From Bacillota bacterium (GTDB lineage Bacteria > Bacillota > Sulfobacillia > UBA8153): a stretch of 48,433 nucleotides of DNA. The notes under the pieces are model-generated. The model searched no databases and was not told where the DNA came from. It was given only the letters and a program-made list of their open reading frames with translations. Where the stretch lies: contig SLSY01000002.1 in the NCBI GenBank assembly GCA_007130145.1, positions 1 to 48,433 of the forward strand, in the 5' to 3' direction. Made by a program: the position numbers and the translations under genes. Shown here piece by piece: positions 35,226-43,479 of the stretch (position 1 is its first letter; every line of letters starts with the position of its first letter).

Positions 35226-36080
35226 ATGGAGTGGTTTGCGGATAACTTGACCATGGCAGTGCTTTGGAGTGCCATCGGGAGTTTGCTACGTATCGTACTC
35301 ATCTATATTCTAGCCCGCGTGGTTATAAAGGTGGTAAACCCCTTGGTCAAACGCACTCTTTCCCATGCCCGGGAAAACATAAGTGAGCGGCGGACCAAGA
35401 CTCTGGAGAGCTTGCTTCTTAGCGTGATCCGGTATGTGGTGGGATTTGCGGCGGTTCTTGCCGTATTGGGTGAACTGGGTGTGGATACCACGAGTGTTCT
35501 GGCTGGGGCCGGCATTGTCGGTCTGGCTATAGGCTTTGGCGCCCAGAACCTGGTGCGGGATGTGATCACAGGCTTCTTCTTTGTCTTCGAAGACCAATTT
35601 GCGGTGGGCGATTACGTTACAGCCGGCGGCGAGGGCGGGATCATCGAGGAAATGGGTCTTCGCGTGACCAAGATCCGGGACTTCTCTGGGACCCTGCACG
35701 TAATCCCCAATGGTACCGTGGGCAAGACCACCAATCATTCCCGGGGGAATATGCGTGCCATGGTGGATGTGTCCGTTGCTTATGAGGAGGACATCGAAAG
35801 GGTTCTGGAAGTGTTGGAGAGGGTGTCGCAAGAACTGGCCGAGACCAATGAAGACATCAAAGAAGGGCCTACGGTGCTGGGTCTGGCCAAACTAGGAGAT
35901 TCTGATATGGTATTCCGCGTGCTGTCCCGCGTTGAGCCCATGACGCAATGGGGCGTGGAACGGGAGATGCTCAAAGCCATTAAGCAGGCCTTCGATCGCG
36001 AAGGCATTGAGATTCCCTATCCTAGGCGCGTGCAGGTGCCTATTGCGGCCACCAAGATACGCGGGGACAGTGAAGCATGA
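35226..36080 (+). CDS. Small-conductance mechanosensitive channel (MscS family)
   Basis: 284 residues. Membrane segments are LWSAIGSLLRIVLIYILARVVI at the N-terminus, VIRYVVGFAAVLAVLGELGV, and the pore-lining TM3 with GAGIVGLAIGFGAQNLVRDVITGFFFVFED. The beta-domain FAVGDYV and VIPNGTV follow. It has three membrane helices like E. coli MscS and is the osmotic-release valve family. An unusual double SD, AAGGAGGACG repeated directly twice, precedes it. The homologous Bacillus gene yyaG/ykuT type sits near the same neighbours. It overlaps the DUF951 gene by four bases. Confidence 0.93.
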   Translation: MEWFADNLTMAVLWSAIGSLLRIVLIYILARVVIKVVNPLVKRTLSHARENISERRTKTLESLLLSVIRYVVGFAAVLAVLGELGVDTTSVLAGAGIVGLAIGFGAQNLVRDVITGFFFVFEDQFAVGDYVTAGGEGGIIEEMGLRVTKIRDFSGTLHVIPNGTVGKTTNHSRGNMRAMVDVSVAYEEDIERVLEVLERVSQELAETNEDIKEGPTVLGLAKLGDSDMVFRVLSRVEPMTQWGVEREMLKAIKQAFDREGIEIPYPRRVQVPIAATKIRGDSEA

Positions 36081-36271
36081 CCATACTTCGCATCGAGGTG
36101 GGGGATGTGGTACGCATGAAGAAGCCGCATCCCTGCGGGGGGCTGGAGTGGGAAGTGACCCGCACCGGCACCGACGTGGCCGCCGTCTGTCTTTGTTGCG
36201 GTCGGCGCGTCATGATGGGGCGCTCGCGCTTTGAGAAAGCCGTCAAAGAGTTTGTGAGCCCACAAGAGTGA
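36077..36271 (+). CDS. DUF951 family protein
   Basis: 64 residues, starting in an ATGA overlap with the mscS stop. IEVGDVVRMKKPHPCGGLEWEV and CLCCGRRVMMGRSRFEKAV are the DUF951 pattern, with paired Cys suggesting a zinc or nucleic-acid binding site. This small gene lies next to ychF and mscS in Bacillus and clostridia. Function unknown. Confidence 0.88.
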   Translation: MTILRIEVGDVVRMKKPHPCGGLEWEVTRTGTDVAAVCLCCGRRVMMGRSRFEKAVKEFVSPQE

Positions 36272-36285
36272 GTGGAGGGAAAAAC

Positions 36286-37398
36286 GTGGCAGTATCCTGT
36301 GGAATTCTCGGGTTGCCCAACGTCGGTAAGACGACGTTGTTCAACGCCATGACTCAGACTACCCAGGGAGCAGCAGAAGCCTATCCTTTCACCACCATCG
36401 ATCCCAATCGGGGACGGGTGTTGCTAGAGGACGAACGCTTGGAGGTTATCGCTTCCATAATGAAGCCAGAGAACCAGATCTGTGCCGACTTCCCGGTGGT
36501 GGATATTGCCGGGTTGGTGCGCGGCGCCAGCCGGGGCGAGGGTTTGGGTAACCAGTTCTTGGCCCATGTTCGAGAGATGGATATGCTCATCCATGTGGTT
36601 CGTTGCTTCTTTGCTTCCCATGTGCCCCATGTGGAGGGCACCATTTCTCCCGTGCGAGATGTCGAGATCATTGACACCGAATTGTGCATGGCCGATCTGG
36701 AGGTCATTGAACGGCGCCGTCAGCGTTTGGCCCAGGAGGCTAAAGGGAAGACCCGAGCCGCCCGGGCCAATGAGAGAGAAGGAGAGATGCTCGATCGGTT
36801 TGAGGCCTGGCTGGATACGGGCACGCCTCTGCGCCGGCAGGATTTGTCCGCTGAGGAGGAGCAACTCGCTCGCGCCCTGGCGATGGTTAGTGCCAAGCCC
36901 GTTCTTTACGCGGCAAACCTTGATGAAGGGGATTTGCTGGAGCCATCGGACAATGAACACTACGCCAGTCTCTTGGAGCATGTCCGCCCCCAAGCATCTG
37001 AGGTGGTGCCGGTGAGCGCGCAGATATGCAGCGAATTGGCGGTGCTCACCCAGGAGGAGCGGGATATGTTCATGGAGGAACTGGGTTTGTCCCGCGAAGT
37101 GCTGGCAGAATTGAGCCAGGCGGTGTATCGCACGTTGTCACTTATCACCTATTTTACTGTCAACGAGAAAGAGGTGAGGGCACGTTCGCTCCGGGCAGGG
37201 GCAAGTGCCTTGGAGGCAGCCGGCCAGATCCATACCGACATGGCCCGTGGGTTCATTCGTGCGGAGGTAATCTCCACAGACCAACTGGCAGAGGCCCAAT
37301 CCATGACGGTGGCCCGGGAAAAGGGTTGGGTGAGATTGGAAGGCAAAGATTACCGGGTTCAGGACGGCGACATACTGTATATACGCTTCAATGTGTAG
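36286..37398 (+). CDS. ychF: Ribosome-binding ATPase YchF
   Basis: 370 residues from the GTG at 36286, with GGAGGG six bases upstream. The N-terminal G domain has GILGLPNVGKTTLFNAMT and DIAGLVRGASRGEGLGNQFLAHVRE, and the guanine-specificity loop is the YchF NxxE-type YAANLDE, in line with ATP preference. A coiled-coil insert (AQEAKGKTRAARANEREGEM) and a C-terminal TGS domain follow. YchF associates with ribosomes and redox stress control. It is followed by the rpsF leader. Confidence 0.96.
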   Translation: MAVSCGILGLPNVGKTTLFNAMTQTTQGAAEAYPFTTIDPNRGRVLLEDERLEVIASIMKPENQICADFPVVDIAGLVRGASRGEGLGNQFLAHVREMDMLIHVVRCFFASHVPHVEGTISPVRDVEIIDTELCMADLEVIERRRQRLAQEAKGKTRAARANEREGEMLDRFEAWLDTGTPLRRQDLSAEEEQLARALAMVSAKPVLYAANLDEGDLLEPSDNEHYASLLEHVRPQASEVVPVSAQICSELAVLTQEERDMFMEELGLSREVLAELSQAVYRTLSLITYFTVNEKEVRARSLRAGASALEAAGQIHTDMARGFIRAEVISTDQLAEAQSMTVAREKGWVRLEGKDYRVQDGDILYIRFNV

Positions 37399-37411
37399 TG
37401 CTTCTTCTGCC

Positions 37412-37440
37412 TTGCGCCGCGGTGCTGGCAGTGCTATAAT
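37412..37440 (+). promoter_or_regulatory. Promoter for rpsF-ssb-rpsR
   Basis: TTGCGC and TATAAT are separated by 17 bases, starting 14 bases after the ychF stop codon and leaving a leader of about 115 bases before rpsF. Confidence 0.8.
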
Positions 37441-37557
37441 CGAGGAGCGAGTCACGCCGTGTGGCTCTGAGTTTGGGCAGGCCTCGTTGAGACTGTCTGC
37501 TATGACTCCTGCTCCATGAGGAACATGGAGCCGCTAGTCCAAAGGAGGTGAATCTGA
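37441..37557 (+). promoter_or_regulatory. Candidate rpsF leader (S6:S18 binding)
   Basis: The 5' UTR of rpsF holds a stem GCTCCATG-AGGAA-CATGGAGC followed by CCG close to the SD AAAGGAGGTG. Known rpsF leaders bind the S6:S18 pair through a stem with a conserved CCG, mimicking 16S rRNA. A second stem, GAGTCACGCCGTGTGGCTC, lies upstream. The match is by position and the CCG, not by full alignment. Confidence 0.5.
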
Positions 37558-37848
37558 ATGCGCCACTACGAGATGATGTATATCCTGCGCCCTGATCTCG
37601 ATGAGGAAATGCTCAATGAAGTGATTGAGCGTTTTTCTTCTATCATCGAGGAATACGGCGGGGAGACGGTCAAACTCGATCGTTGGGGCAAGCGCAGGCT
37701 CGGTTACGAGATCAACGATTTGCACGAAGGATACTACGTGCTGGTTGACTTCCGTGGCGAAGTTGCACTGACCGACGAACTGTCGCGGCGAATGAGGTTG
37801 AGCGAGAGTGTGCTCCGCCACATGATCGTCAGTCAGGAAGAAGAGTAA
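37558..37848 (+). CDS. rpsF: 30S ribosomal protein S6
   Basis: 96 residues. The N-terminus MRHYEMMYILRPDLDEE and the central KLDRWGKRRLGYEINDLHEGYYVLVDF are invariant S6 patterns. It binds 16S rRNA as a pair with S18, which is encoded two genes downstream. AAAGGAGGTG is an excellent SD. Confidence 0.98.
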   Translation: MRHYEMMYILRPDLDEEMLNEVIERFSSIIEEYGGETVKLDRWGKRRLGYEINDLHEGYYVLVDFRGEVALTDELSRRMRLSESVLRHMIVSQEEE

Positions 37849-37890
37849 GCGGTGTCATACTGCCCGGTAAGGTGAAAGGCGGTTGGAAGA

Positions 37891-38259
37891 ATGATTAATC
37901 GTGTGGTGTTGACCGGGCGACTGACACGGGATCCGGAATTGCGCTATACTACGACTGGCAAAGCCGTGTGCAATTTCACTCTGGCCGTGGACAGGCGTTT
38001 TAGTGGGGGACAAGAGAGAGAGACGGACTTCATCCGCATTGTGACCTGGCAGAAGTTGGCCGAGACATGCGCCAACCATCTGAATAAGGGTCGCCTGACA
38101 GGGGTGGACGGCCGTTTGCAAATTCGAAGCTATGAGACGCAAGAGGGGCAAAGGCGTGAGGCCGCAGAAGTTGTGGCCGACAACGTGGTGTTCCTTGATC
38201 GTCCCTCGGGGTCCCGAGATCATAATGATAACCTCGATGATGAGGAAGTTCCCTTTTAG
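37891..38259 (+). CDS. ssb: Single-stranded DNA-binding protein
   Basis: 122 residues, short for the family. The OB-fold is present as [27 protein letters not shown] and [12 protein letters not shown]. The flexible linker is only about 15 residues, ending in the acidic DDEEVPF tip that recruits partners. It lies between rpsF and rpsR as in most Firmicutes. Confidence 0.97.
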   Translation: MINRVVLTGRLTRDPELRYTTTGKAVCNFTLAVDRRFSGGQERETDFIRIVTWQKLAETCANHLNKGRLTGVDGRLQIRSYETQEGQRREAAEVVADNVVFLDRPSGSRDHNDNLDDEEVPF

Positions 38260-38270
38260 GAGGATGGCTC

Positions 38271-38501
38271 ATGAGACGTGATCGCGGACGGAAACCGCGC
38301 CGACGGGTTTGCGGTTTTTGTGTGGATAAGGTCGACAAGGTGGACTACAAAGAGGCAAACAAGCTGCGCCGCTTCATCACCGAGCGGGGGAAGATTCTAC
38401 CCCGCCGCATTAGCGGCAACTGTGCGCGTCACCAGCGCCAATTGACGGTGGCCATCAAGAGGGCTCGTATCATGGCGTTGCTTCCCTTTACCATCGAATA
38501 G
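38271..38501 (+). CDS. rpsR: 30S ribosomal protein S18
   Basis: 76 residues. It keeps the zinc-binding (C+) form: CGFC near residue 14-17 and a NCARHQRQ stretch near 50-57. [18 protein letters not shown] and [14 protein letters not shown] are diagnostic. S18 pairs with S6 on the platform of the small subunit. An intrinsic terminator follows closely. Confidence 0.98.
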   Translation: MRRDRGRKPRRRVCGFCVDKVDKVDYKEANKLRRFITERGKILPRRISGNCARHQRQLTVAIKRARIMALLPFTIE

Positions 38502-38512
38502 ATTATGCGACG

Positions 38513-38555
38513 GACCGTCTCCCGCCAGAGGCCGGGAGACGGTCTTAGCTTTTTC
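38513..38555 (+). terminator. Terminator after rpsR
   Basis: A perfect 12-bp stem, GACCGTCTCCCG-like paired with CGGGAGACGGTC, with an 8-base loop, is followed by TTAGCTTTTT. It closes the rpsF-ssb-rpsR unit. Confidence 0.9.
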
Positions 38556-38709
38556 CGGGCTATATGCCGTTGATTTAGACGAGCGCTTTCATGCCTCGTG
38601 AGCGAGTCGAATGGTAAAGATGGCATTTGTCGCGCTTTGTCCCTCGGGGCGAAGGAAACGTGTCAAGGACAACCGAATAGGTATGGGGCAGCGGAAAAGG
38701 GGTATTCTT

Positions 38710-39681
38710 GTGCAGCAACAGACCCACGTTCGCATACTGGCGCAGGGCGCGCTTTTGGCCGCGCTTACCGTAGTGATAGCGGTAGCAGGCTTTTTTATCC
38801 CTATGCTGGGTTTTGTAACGGCTTTTGTTTTGCCCTTGCCGGTAGTGGTCATGCAACTCCGGCATGGCCTGAGGGCGGCGGTGCTGGCAGCGGTGGCCAG
38901 TGGAGCCGTGTTGGTGATGCTCATTGGCCCGGTGGAGGGTATCTTGCTCTTTTCCTTTTACGGTATTATCGGCCTAACCTTTGGATTTGCTATGCGCCGG
39001 GATTATCAGGGAGTCTGGGCAGTGTTGGTGGGTTCCGGGGCCGTGGCGGTGGTGACAGTCATATCTTTGACCGCGACCTTCTTGATTGTGGGCCTGTCAC
39101 CGGTTGAGTTTTTCCGGCAAAGCCTGGGAGCTCTTGAGGCAGCCATGGAGATGTATGAGAATTGGGGAGTGGTTCAGCCCGATATGGCCCGGCAGATGAC
39201 AGCCATGATCGACGATGCCCTAGCCAACCTGCAATACATCATCCCCGGTTCGCTGTTGGCCGCATCGGCCATTGTGAGTTTTCTCTGCTACCAGGTAGCA
39301 CGGTCGGTACTCAGGCGTCTGGGACATATCGTCCGCCCGGTGCCGCCTTTTTCCACCTGGCAAGCACCGGATTATCTGGTGTTCGTTCCCATACTTGGCG
39401 TGCTTTCCGTAGCTACACAGGCCTTTCACGGGCAGGAGTTCTTGGTTGTGATTGGGGCCAACCTGGCCTGGATAGGTCAGCTATATTTCCTCATCCAGGG
39501 TCTGAGTGTGATGTCTTTTTACCTGAAGCGTTACCAGATGCCCGTGATCATACAGGTCTTGATGGGATGGATCATCGTGACCACCGGTTTTCTCCTGCAG
39601 GTTACCGTATTCGCGGCCATGTTTGATTCACTGCTCGACTTTCGAAGACTGAGGAGTCCAACAACGAGACGGGAGCAATAG
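38710..39681 (+). CDS. DUF2232 (YybS-like) membrane protein
   Basis: 323 residues from the GTG at 38710, which gives VQQQTHVRILAQGALLAAL, the usual kind of YybS start; a weaker ATG at 38683 is possible and the ORF track starts earlier still. Hydrophobic helices include TVVIAVAGFFIPMLGFVTAF, AVLAAVASGAVLVMLIG, FGFAMRRDYQG-adjacent AVLVGSGAVAVVTVISLTATF and several C-terminal ones. YybS/DUF2232 is an integral membrane family of unknown function that is encoded with rplI and often gdpP in Firmicutes. gdpP is missing here. Confidence 0.85.
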   Translation: MQQQTHVRILAQGALLAALTVVIAVAGFFIPMLGFVTAFVLPLPVVVMQLRHGLRAAVLAAVASGAVLVMLIGPVEGILLFSFYGIIGLTFGFAMRRDYQGVWAVLVGSGAVAVVTVISLTATFLIVGLSPVEFFRQSLGALEAAMEMYENWGVVQPDMARQMTAMIDDALANLQYIIPGSLLAASAIVSFLCYQVARSVLRRLGHIVRPVPPFSTWQAPDYLVFVPILGVLSVATQAFHGQEFLVVIGANLAWIGQLYFLIQGLSVMSFYLKRYQMPVIIQVLMGWIIVTTGFLLQVTVFAAMFDSLLDFRRLRSPTTRREQ

Positions 39682-39700
39682 GAGGGAGGAAGGCACATTC

Positions 39701-40171
39701 GTGCCGCAGCATACTATGAAGGTCATTTTGCTAGAGAAGGTACCAAGCCTTGGGGAAGCAGGAGAATTGGTTGAGGTGAAGGAGGGCTATGCCCGCAACT
39801 ATCTTTTCCCCCGGGGTTTGGCTCAGGAGGCGTCCAAGGGAAACCTGCGTTCATTGGAACAGACCCAGCGTACACGTCGTCACAAGCAAGACCGCTTGTT
39901 GCAAGAGGCCAAGCAAATCAAGGCCCAGCTGGAGGGTAAGCCCGTGGTGTTAGATGTGAAGGCGGGGGATACAGGACGACTTTTTGGTTCGGTGACGGGC
40001 AAGAACATTGCCGAAGCTGTCCGCAAGCAGTATAATATAAAGGTTGATAAAAAGAAGATTGAACTGGCCGAAAGCCTGCGAACCGTAGGTGAACATACAG
40101 TGGAGATTAAGCTGCATCCTGAAGTGACGGTGAGTATCGTCGTGGATGTCAGAGGAGAGGGGAGAGGATAA
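39701..40171 (+). CDS. rplI: 50S ribosomal protein L9
   Basis: 156 residues with the GTG start at 39701, whose SD GGAGGGAGG is 11 bases upstream; ATG 39716 (MKVILLEKV) is the alternative. L9 hallmarks are VKEGYARNYLFPRGLA, the long connecting helix and GRLFGSVTGKNIAEAVRKQ. It sits after DUF2232, just before lonC, whose start codon lies within five bases of its stop. Confidence 0.97.
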   Translation: MPQHTMKVILLEKVPSLGEAGELVEVKEGYARNYLFPRGLAQEASKGNLRSLEQTQRTRRHKQDRLLQEAKQIKAQLEGKPVVLDVKAGDTGRLFGSVTGKNIAEAVRKQYNIKVDKKKIELAESLRTVGEHTVEIKLHPEVTVSIVVDVRGEGRG

Positions 40172-40175
40172 CTAC

Positions 40176-42086
40176 TTGAATCGGTTAACCAAAGACCAAA
40201 GAACAGTACTAGGCGGACGCTTCGACGGGGATGAGGCACTTCGCCGCCAGATAGCAGCTCTTTTTGGCCTCTTGGCCAGTATCTATGGTAGTGAGAGGCT
40301 GGTGTTGAAGGCGGGCAAATTAGGTGCCCTGCAGGAGATGCGTTCAGATCAATCCACCGAGCGCATATCTGCCTTGCAAAAACTCGTCTACGAGGATCCC
40401 ACGATAGCAAGTCCCGAGGAGGAAGACATACCTCGCATCATAGAAGAAATACAGGATGAGTTGGCCGATCTTCTGGCCCGCAAGTCGGTGGAAGAGACGA
40501 TTGAGAAGCGGATAGCCGAGAAGATGCAAGAGAAGCACGAGGAATATGTGCGCGACATCCGTTCGCAAGTATTGAAGGAAAACGGAACGGTAGAAAATGC
40601 CCAGACGCTTAGAAAGTATGCAGAGCTGGAGAAGCATGAGCATCAGAAGGTCGCTCGTTCGGTCCTACAGCATGTCAGGCCCAGCAGTCTCAAAGAGATC
40701 GTCGGGCAGGACAGCGCCGTTCGTTCCTTGCTGGCAAAATTGGCTTCGCCCTATCCACAGCACATCTTATTGTATGGTCCTCCCGGCACGGGCAAGACCA
40801 CGGCAGCGCGCTTGGTCCTTGAGCATGCCAAGGGGCTTCCGTCCACTCCGTATGCAAAGGATGCCAGCTTTGTGGAAGTGGATGGTACTACGTTGCGCTG
40901 GGACCCGCGCGAGGTTACCAATCCCTTGCTTGGTTCGGTGCATGATCCCATATATCAGGGAGCCCGGCGTGATCTGGCCGAGGGTGGCGTACCCGAACCC
41001 AAGTTGGGCCTTGTGAGCGAAGCCCATGGCGGTTTGCTCTTCATTGATGAGATCGGAGAGATGGATCCCCTGCTGCAGTCCAAATTGCTGAAGGTGCTGG
41101 AGGACAAGCGAGTCAGTTTTGACTCCTCCTACTATGATCCGGCTGATCCCCAGGTTCCCAAGTACATTAAACAGTTGTTCGAAAAAGGAGCACCCGCCGA
41201 TTTTGTGCTCATTGGTGCGACCACGCGCGACCCGGAAGACATCAGCCCGGCACTGCGTTCACGCTGCGCTGAGATCTATTTTGAGCCTCTGTCTGCCGAT
41301 AGTATTCGCCGCATCATCAAGCAAGCCGCGCGCCGGCTGCGCGTGAAGGTGGAACCGGCTGTATTGGAGCTGATGACCGAGTATGCTATGGAGGGTCGCA
41401 AGGCGGTAGGACTATTGGCCGATGCCTTCGGCCTTGCGTTATATGAGAATGAGGGCAAAAGGCCCGCCCGTAAGTTTCTGCAGCTGGAGGAACGCCATGT
41501 CAAACAGGCTATCCAGAGCAACCGGTTGATTCCCCATGCTCCCAGCCGTTCTTCGGAGGAGCCCGAGATCGGGAAATCCTTCGGCCTGGGTGTGCTGGGC
41601 TACATGGGTTCGGTACTGGAGATTGAAGCGATGGTATTCCCTGCTCGGGAGAAGGGCAAGGGGACCATTCGGTTCAACGAGGCAGCCGGCAGTATGGCCC
41701 GCGACTCGGTGTTCAACGCCGCCTCGGTCATTCGCAAATTGACCGGCCGCGACCTGGGAGACTACGATCTGCATATCAATGTGGTAGGCGGAGCTCGCGT
41801 GGATGGACCGTCTGCCGGATTGGCCATGCTTTTGGCCATGGTCAGTGCTTTGGAAGAATGGCCCTTGCGGCAGGATGTAGCCGTGACCGGTGAGGTATCG
41901 TTGCAGGGCAAGATCAAGTCCATCGGTGGCATTTACGAGAAGATCTACGGTGCCAAACAAGCTGGGATGAAGACAGTCATCGTGCCCGGCGAGAACGCAC
42001 GTGAAATTGCCGATCCGCCGGCCAATATAGAGATCGTAACGGCCGATAGTGTGGAGCAGGTACTGGCTTACGTGCGTGCCAAGTAA
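40176..42086 (+). CDS. lonC: Lon-family ATP-dependent protease, LonC (sporulation-associated type)
   Basis: 636 residues from a TTG at 40176 preceded by GGGGAGAGG; an ATG at 40146 inside rplI lacks an SD. It has an N-terminal helical region about 190 residues long, an AAA+ ATPase with Walker A GPPGTGKTT near 200 and Walker B GGLLFIDEIGEM, and a C-terminal Lon protease domain with the catalytic Ser in GPSAGLAMLL near 545 and Lys in GGIYEKIYGAKQAG. It lacks the LonA substrate-binding LAN domain. This is the LonB/LonC type found in endospore formers. The Walker A is intact, unlike the degenerate ATPase of some LonC proteins. It probably acts in sporulation. Confidence 0.85.
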   Translation: MNRLTKDQRTVLGGRFDGDEALRRQIAALFGLLASIYGSERLVLKAGKLGALQEMRSDQSTERISALQKLVYEDPTIASPEEEDIPRIIEEIQDELADLLARKSVEETIEKRIAEKMQEKHEEYVRDIRSQVLKENGTVENAQTLRKYAELEKHEHQKVARSVLQHVRPSSLKEIVGQDSAVRSLLAKLASPYPQHILLYGPPGTGKTTAARLVLEHAKGLPSTPYAKDASFVEVDGTTLRWDPREVTNPLLGSVHDPIYQGARRDLAEGGVPEPKLGLVSEAHGGLLFIDEIGEMDPLLQSKLLKVLEDKRVSFDSSYYDPADPQVPKYIKQLFEKGAPADFVLIGATTRDPEDISPALRSRCAEIYFEPLSADSIRRIIKQAARRLRVKVEPAVLELMTEYAMEGRKAVGLLADAFGLALYENEGKRPARKFLQLEERHVKQAIQSNRLIPHAPSRSSEEPEIGKSFGLGVLGYMGSVLEIEAMVFPAREKGKGTIRFNEAAGSMARDSVFNAASVIRKLTGRDLGDYDLHINVVGGARVDGPSAGLAMLLAMVSALEEWPLRQDVAVTGEVSLQGKIKSIGGIYEKIYGAKQAGMKTVIVPGENAREIADPPANIEIVTADSVEQVLAYVRAK

Positions 42087-42118
42087 CGTATAGAGTGTCC
42101 AGACCGGAGGGAATGACG

Positions 42119-43441
42119 ATGGAATCAGGGCAGCGCCTGCCACCACAGAGCCTGGAAGCAGAACAATCGGTGCTGGGCTCCATGCTTATCGAACACCAGG
42201 CTATTCTCAAAGCCATGGAGATTCTGGTGCCTTCAGACTTCTATCGCGAACAGCATCGCACCATATTTGAAGCCATTATCAAACTGTCTGATCGTGGGGA
42301 AGCGGTGGATCTGGTCACCGTGAGCGAATACCTCAAGCAACAAGGACAGATGGAGGCAGTGGGCGGGATGTCTTACCTGGCCACTCTCTCCAACGTTGTA
42401 CCCACGGCAGCCAACGTTGAATATTATGCTAAGATTGTGCAAGAGAAGTCGATCTTGCGCTCTCTCATTCATGCCGGGACTGACATCGTCCGGCACGGCT
42501 ATGCGGGTAACGAGGAGATTGAATCGCTGCTGGACGCGGCCGAGCAGATCGTCTTTCAGATTGGTCAGCGTCGCTCCACCCAGGGGTTTAGTCCCATCAA
42601 GGAAGTCTTGATGGAGACGCTCACTCACATCGAGCATCTTTACTCCAACAAGGGGAGCGCGCTGGGTGTGGCTTGTGGGTTCGAGGATTTGGATCAAAAG
42701 ACATCAGGACTGCAAAAGTCCGATCTGATCATTCTGGCCGCCCGTCCTTCTATGGGAAAGACGGCTTTCTCTTTGAACATTGCTCGCAATGCGGCCATCG
42801 AGGGCCAGGTGCCAGTGGCGATCTTCAGTCTGGAGATGGCAAAGGAGCAGCTGGCGCAAAGGCTCCTGTGTTCGGAGGCATCCATCGACAGTCAGCGCCT
42901 GCGCACCGGCAATTTGGATGATGGGGATTGGCGCAGGCTCTCGGTAGCTCTCGGGCGGCTAGGAGAGGCCCCCATCTTCGTGGATGATACCCCAAGCATA
43001 TCAGTGATGGAACTCAGGGCCAAGGCACGGCGCATCAAAGGCGAGCACGGACTGGGGCTCATCATTGTGGACTATTTGCAGCTGATGCAAAATCGCGGCC
43101 GGGTTGAAAGCCGTCAGCAGGAGATTTCCGAGATTTCTCGCTCCTTGAAGGCGCTGGCTCGCGAGCTGAGCGTGCCGGTGTTGGCCCTTTCCCAGCTGAG
43201 CCGGGCGGTGGAACAGCGCACGGATCGCCGGCCGCTACTTTCCGACCTGCGGGAATCAGGCGCCATCGAGCAGGATGCGGATGTGGTCATGTTCTTGCAT
43301 CAGAATCCGGATTCGGCAGAACCTAATGTCTTGGAGGTTATTATTGCCAAGCAAAGAAACGGTCCTACGGGCTCGCTGAAGCTATTTTTTGCTCGCGATC
43401 ACCAGAAGTTTGAGAACCTTACGACTACGTATGAGGATTAG
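42119..43441 (+). CDS. dnaB: Replicative DNA helicase DnaB
   Basis: 440 residues from the ATG at 42119, 7 bases after GGAGG; two earlier starts are poorer. The N-terminal domain reads PPQSLEAEQSVLGSMLIEHQAI. The RecA-type C-terminal ATPase has Walker A AARPSMGKTAFSLNIARNAA near 210 and later IIVDYLQLMQ, ALSQLSRAVEQR and LRESGAIEQDADVVMFL. No intein is present. It unwinds DNA at the fork as a hexamer. In Bacillus this gene is dnaC; the loader here may be the DciA-like protein. Confidence 0.97.
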   Translation: MESGQRLPPQSLEAEQSVLGSMLIEHQAILKAMEILVPSDFYREQHRTIFEAIIKLSDRGEAVDLVTVSEYLKQQGQMEAVGGMSYLATLSNVVPTAANVEYYAKIVQEKSILRSLIHAGTDIVRHGYAGNEEIESLLDAAEQIVFQIGQRRSTQGFSPIKEVLMETLTHIEHLYSNKGSALGVACGFEDLDQKTSGLQKSDLIILAARPSMGKTAFSLNIARNAAIEGQVPVAIFSLEMAKEQLAQRLLCSEASIDSQRLRTGNLDDGDWRRLSVALGRLGEAPIFVDDTPSISVMELRAKARRIKGEHGLGLIIVDYLQLMQNRGRVESRQQEISEISRSLKALARELSVPVLALSQLSRAVEQRTDRRPLLSDLRESGAIEQDADVVMFLHQNPDSAEPNVLEVIIAKQRNGPTGSLKLFFARDHQKFENLTTTYED

Positions 43442-43479
43442 CTAAACTGTGAGGGCCCCTTGAGGGAAGGTGGGTTTTG

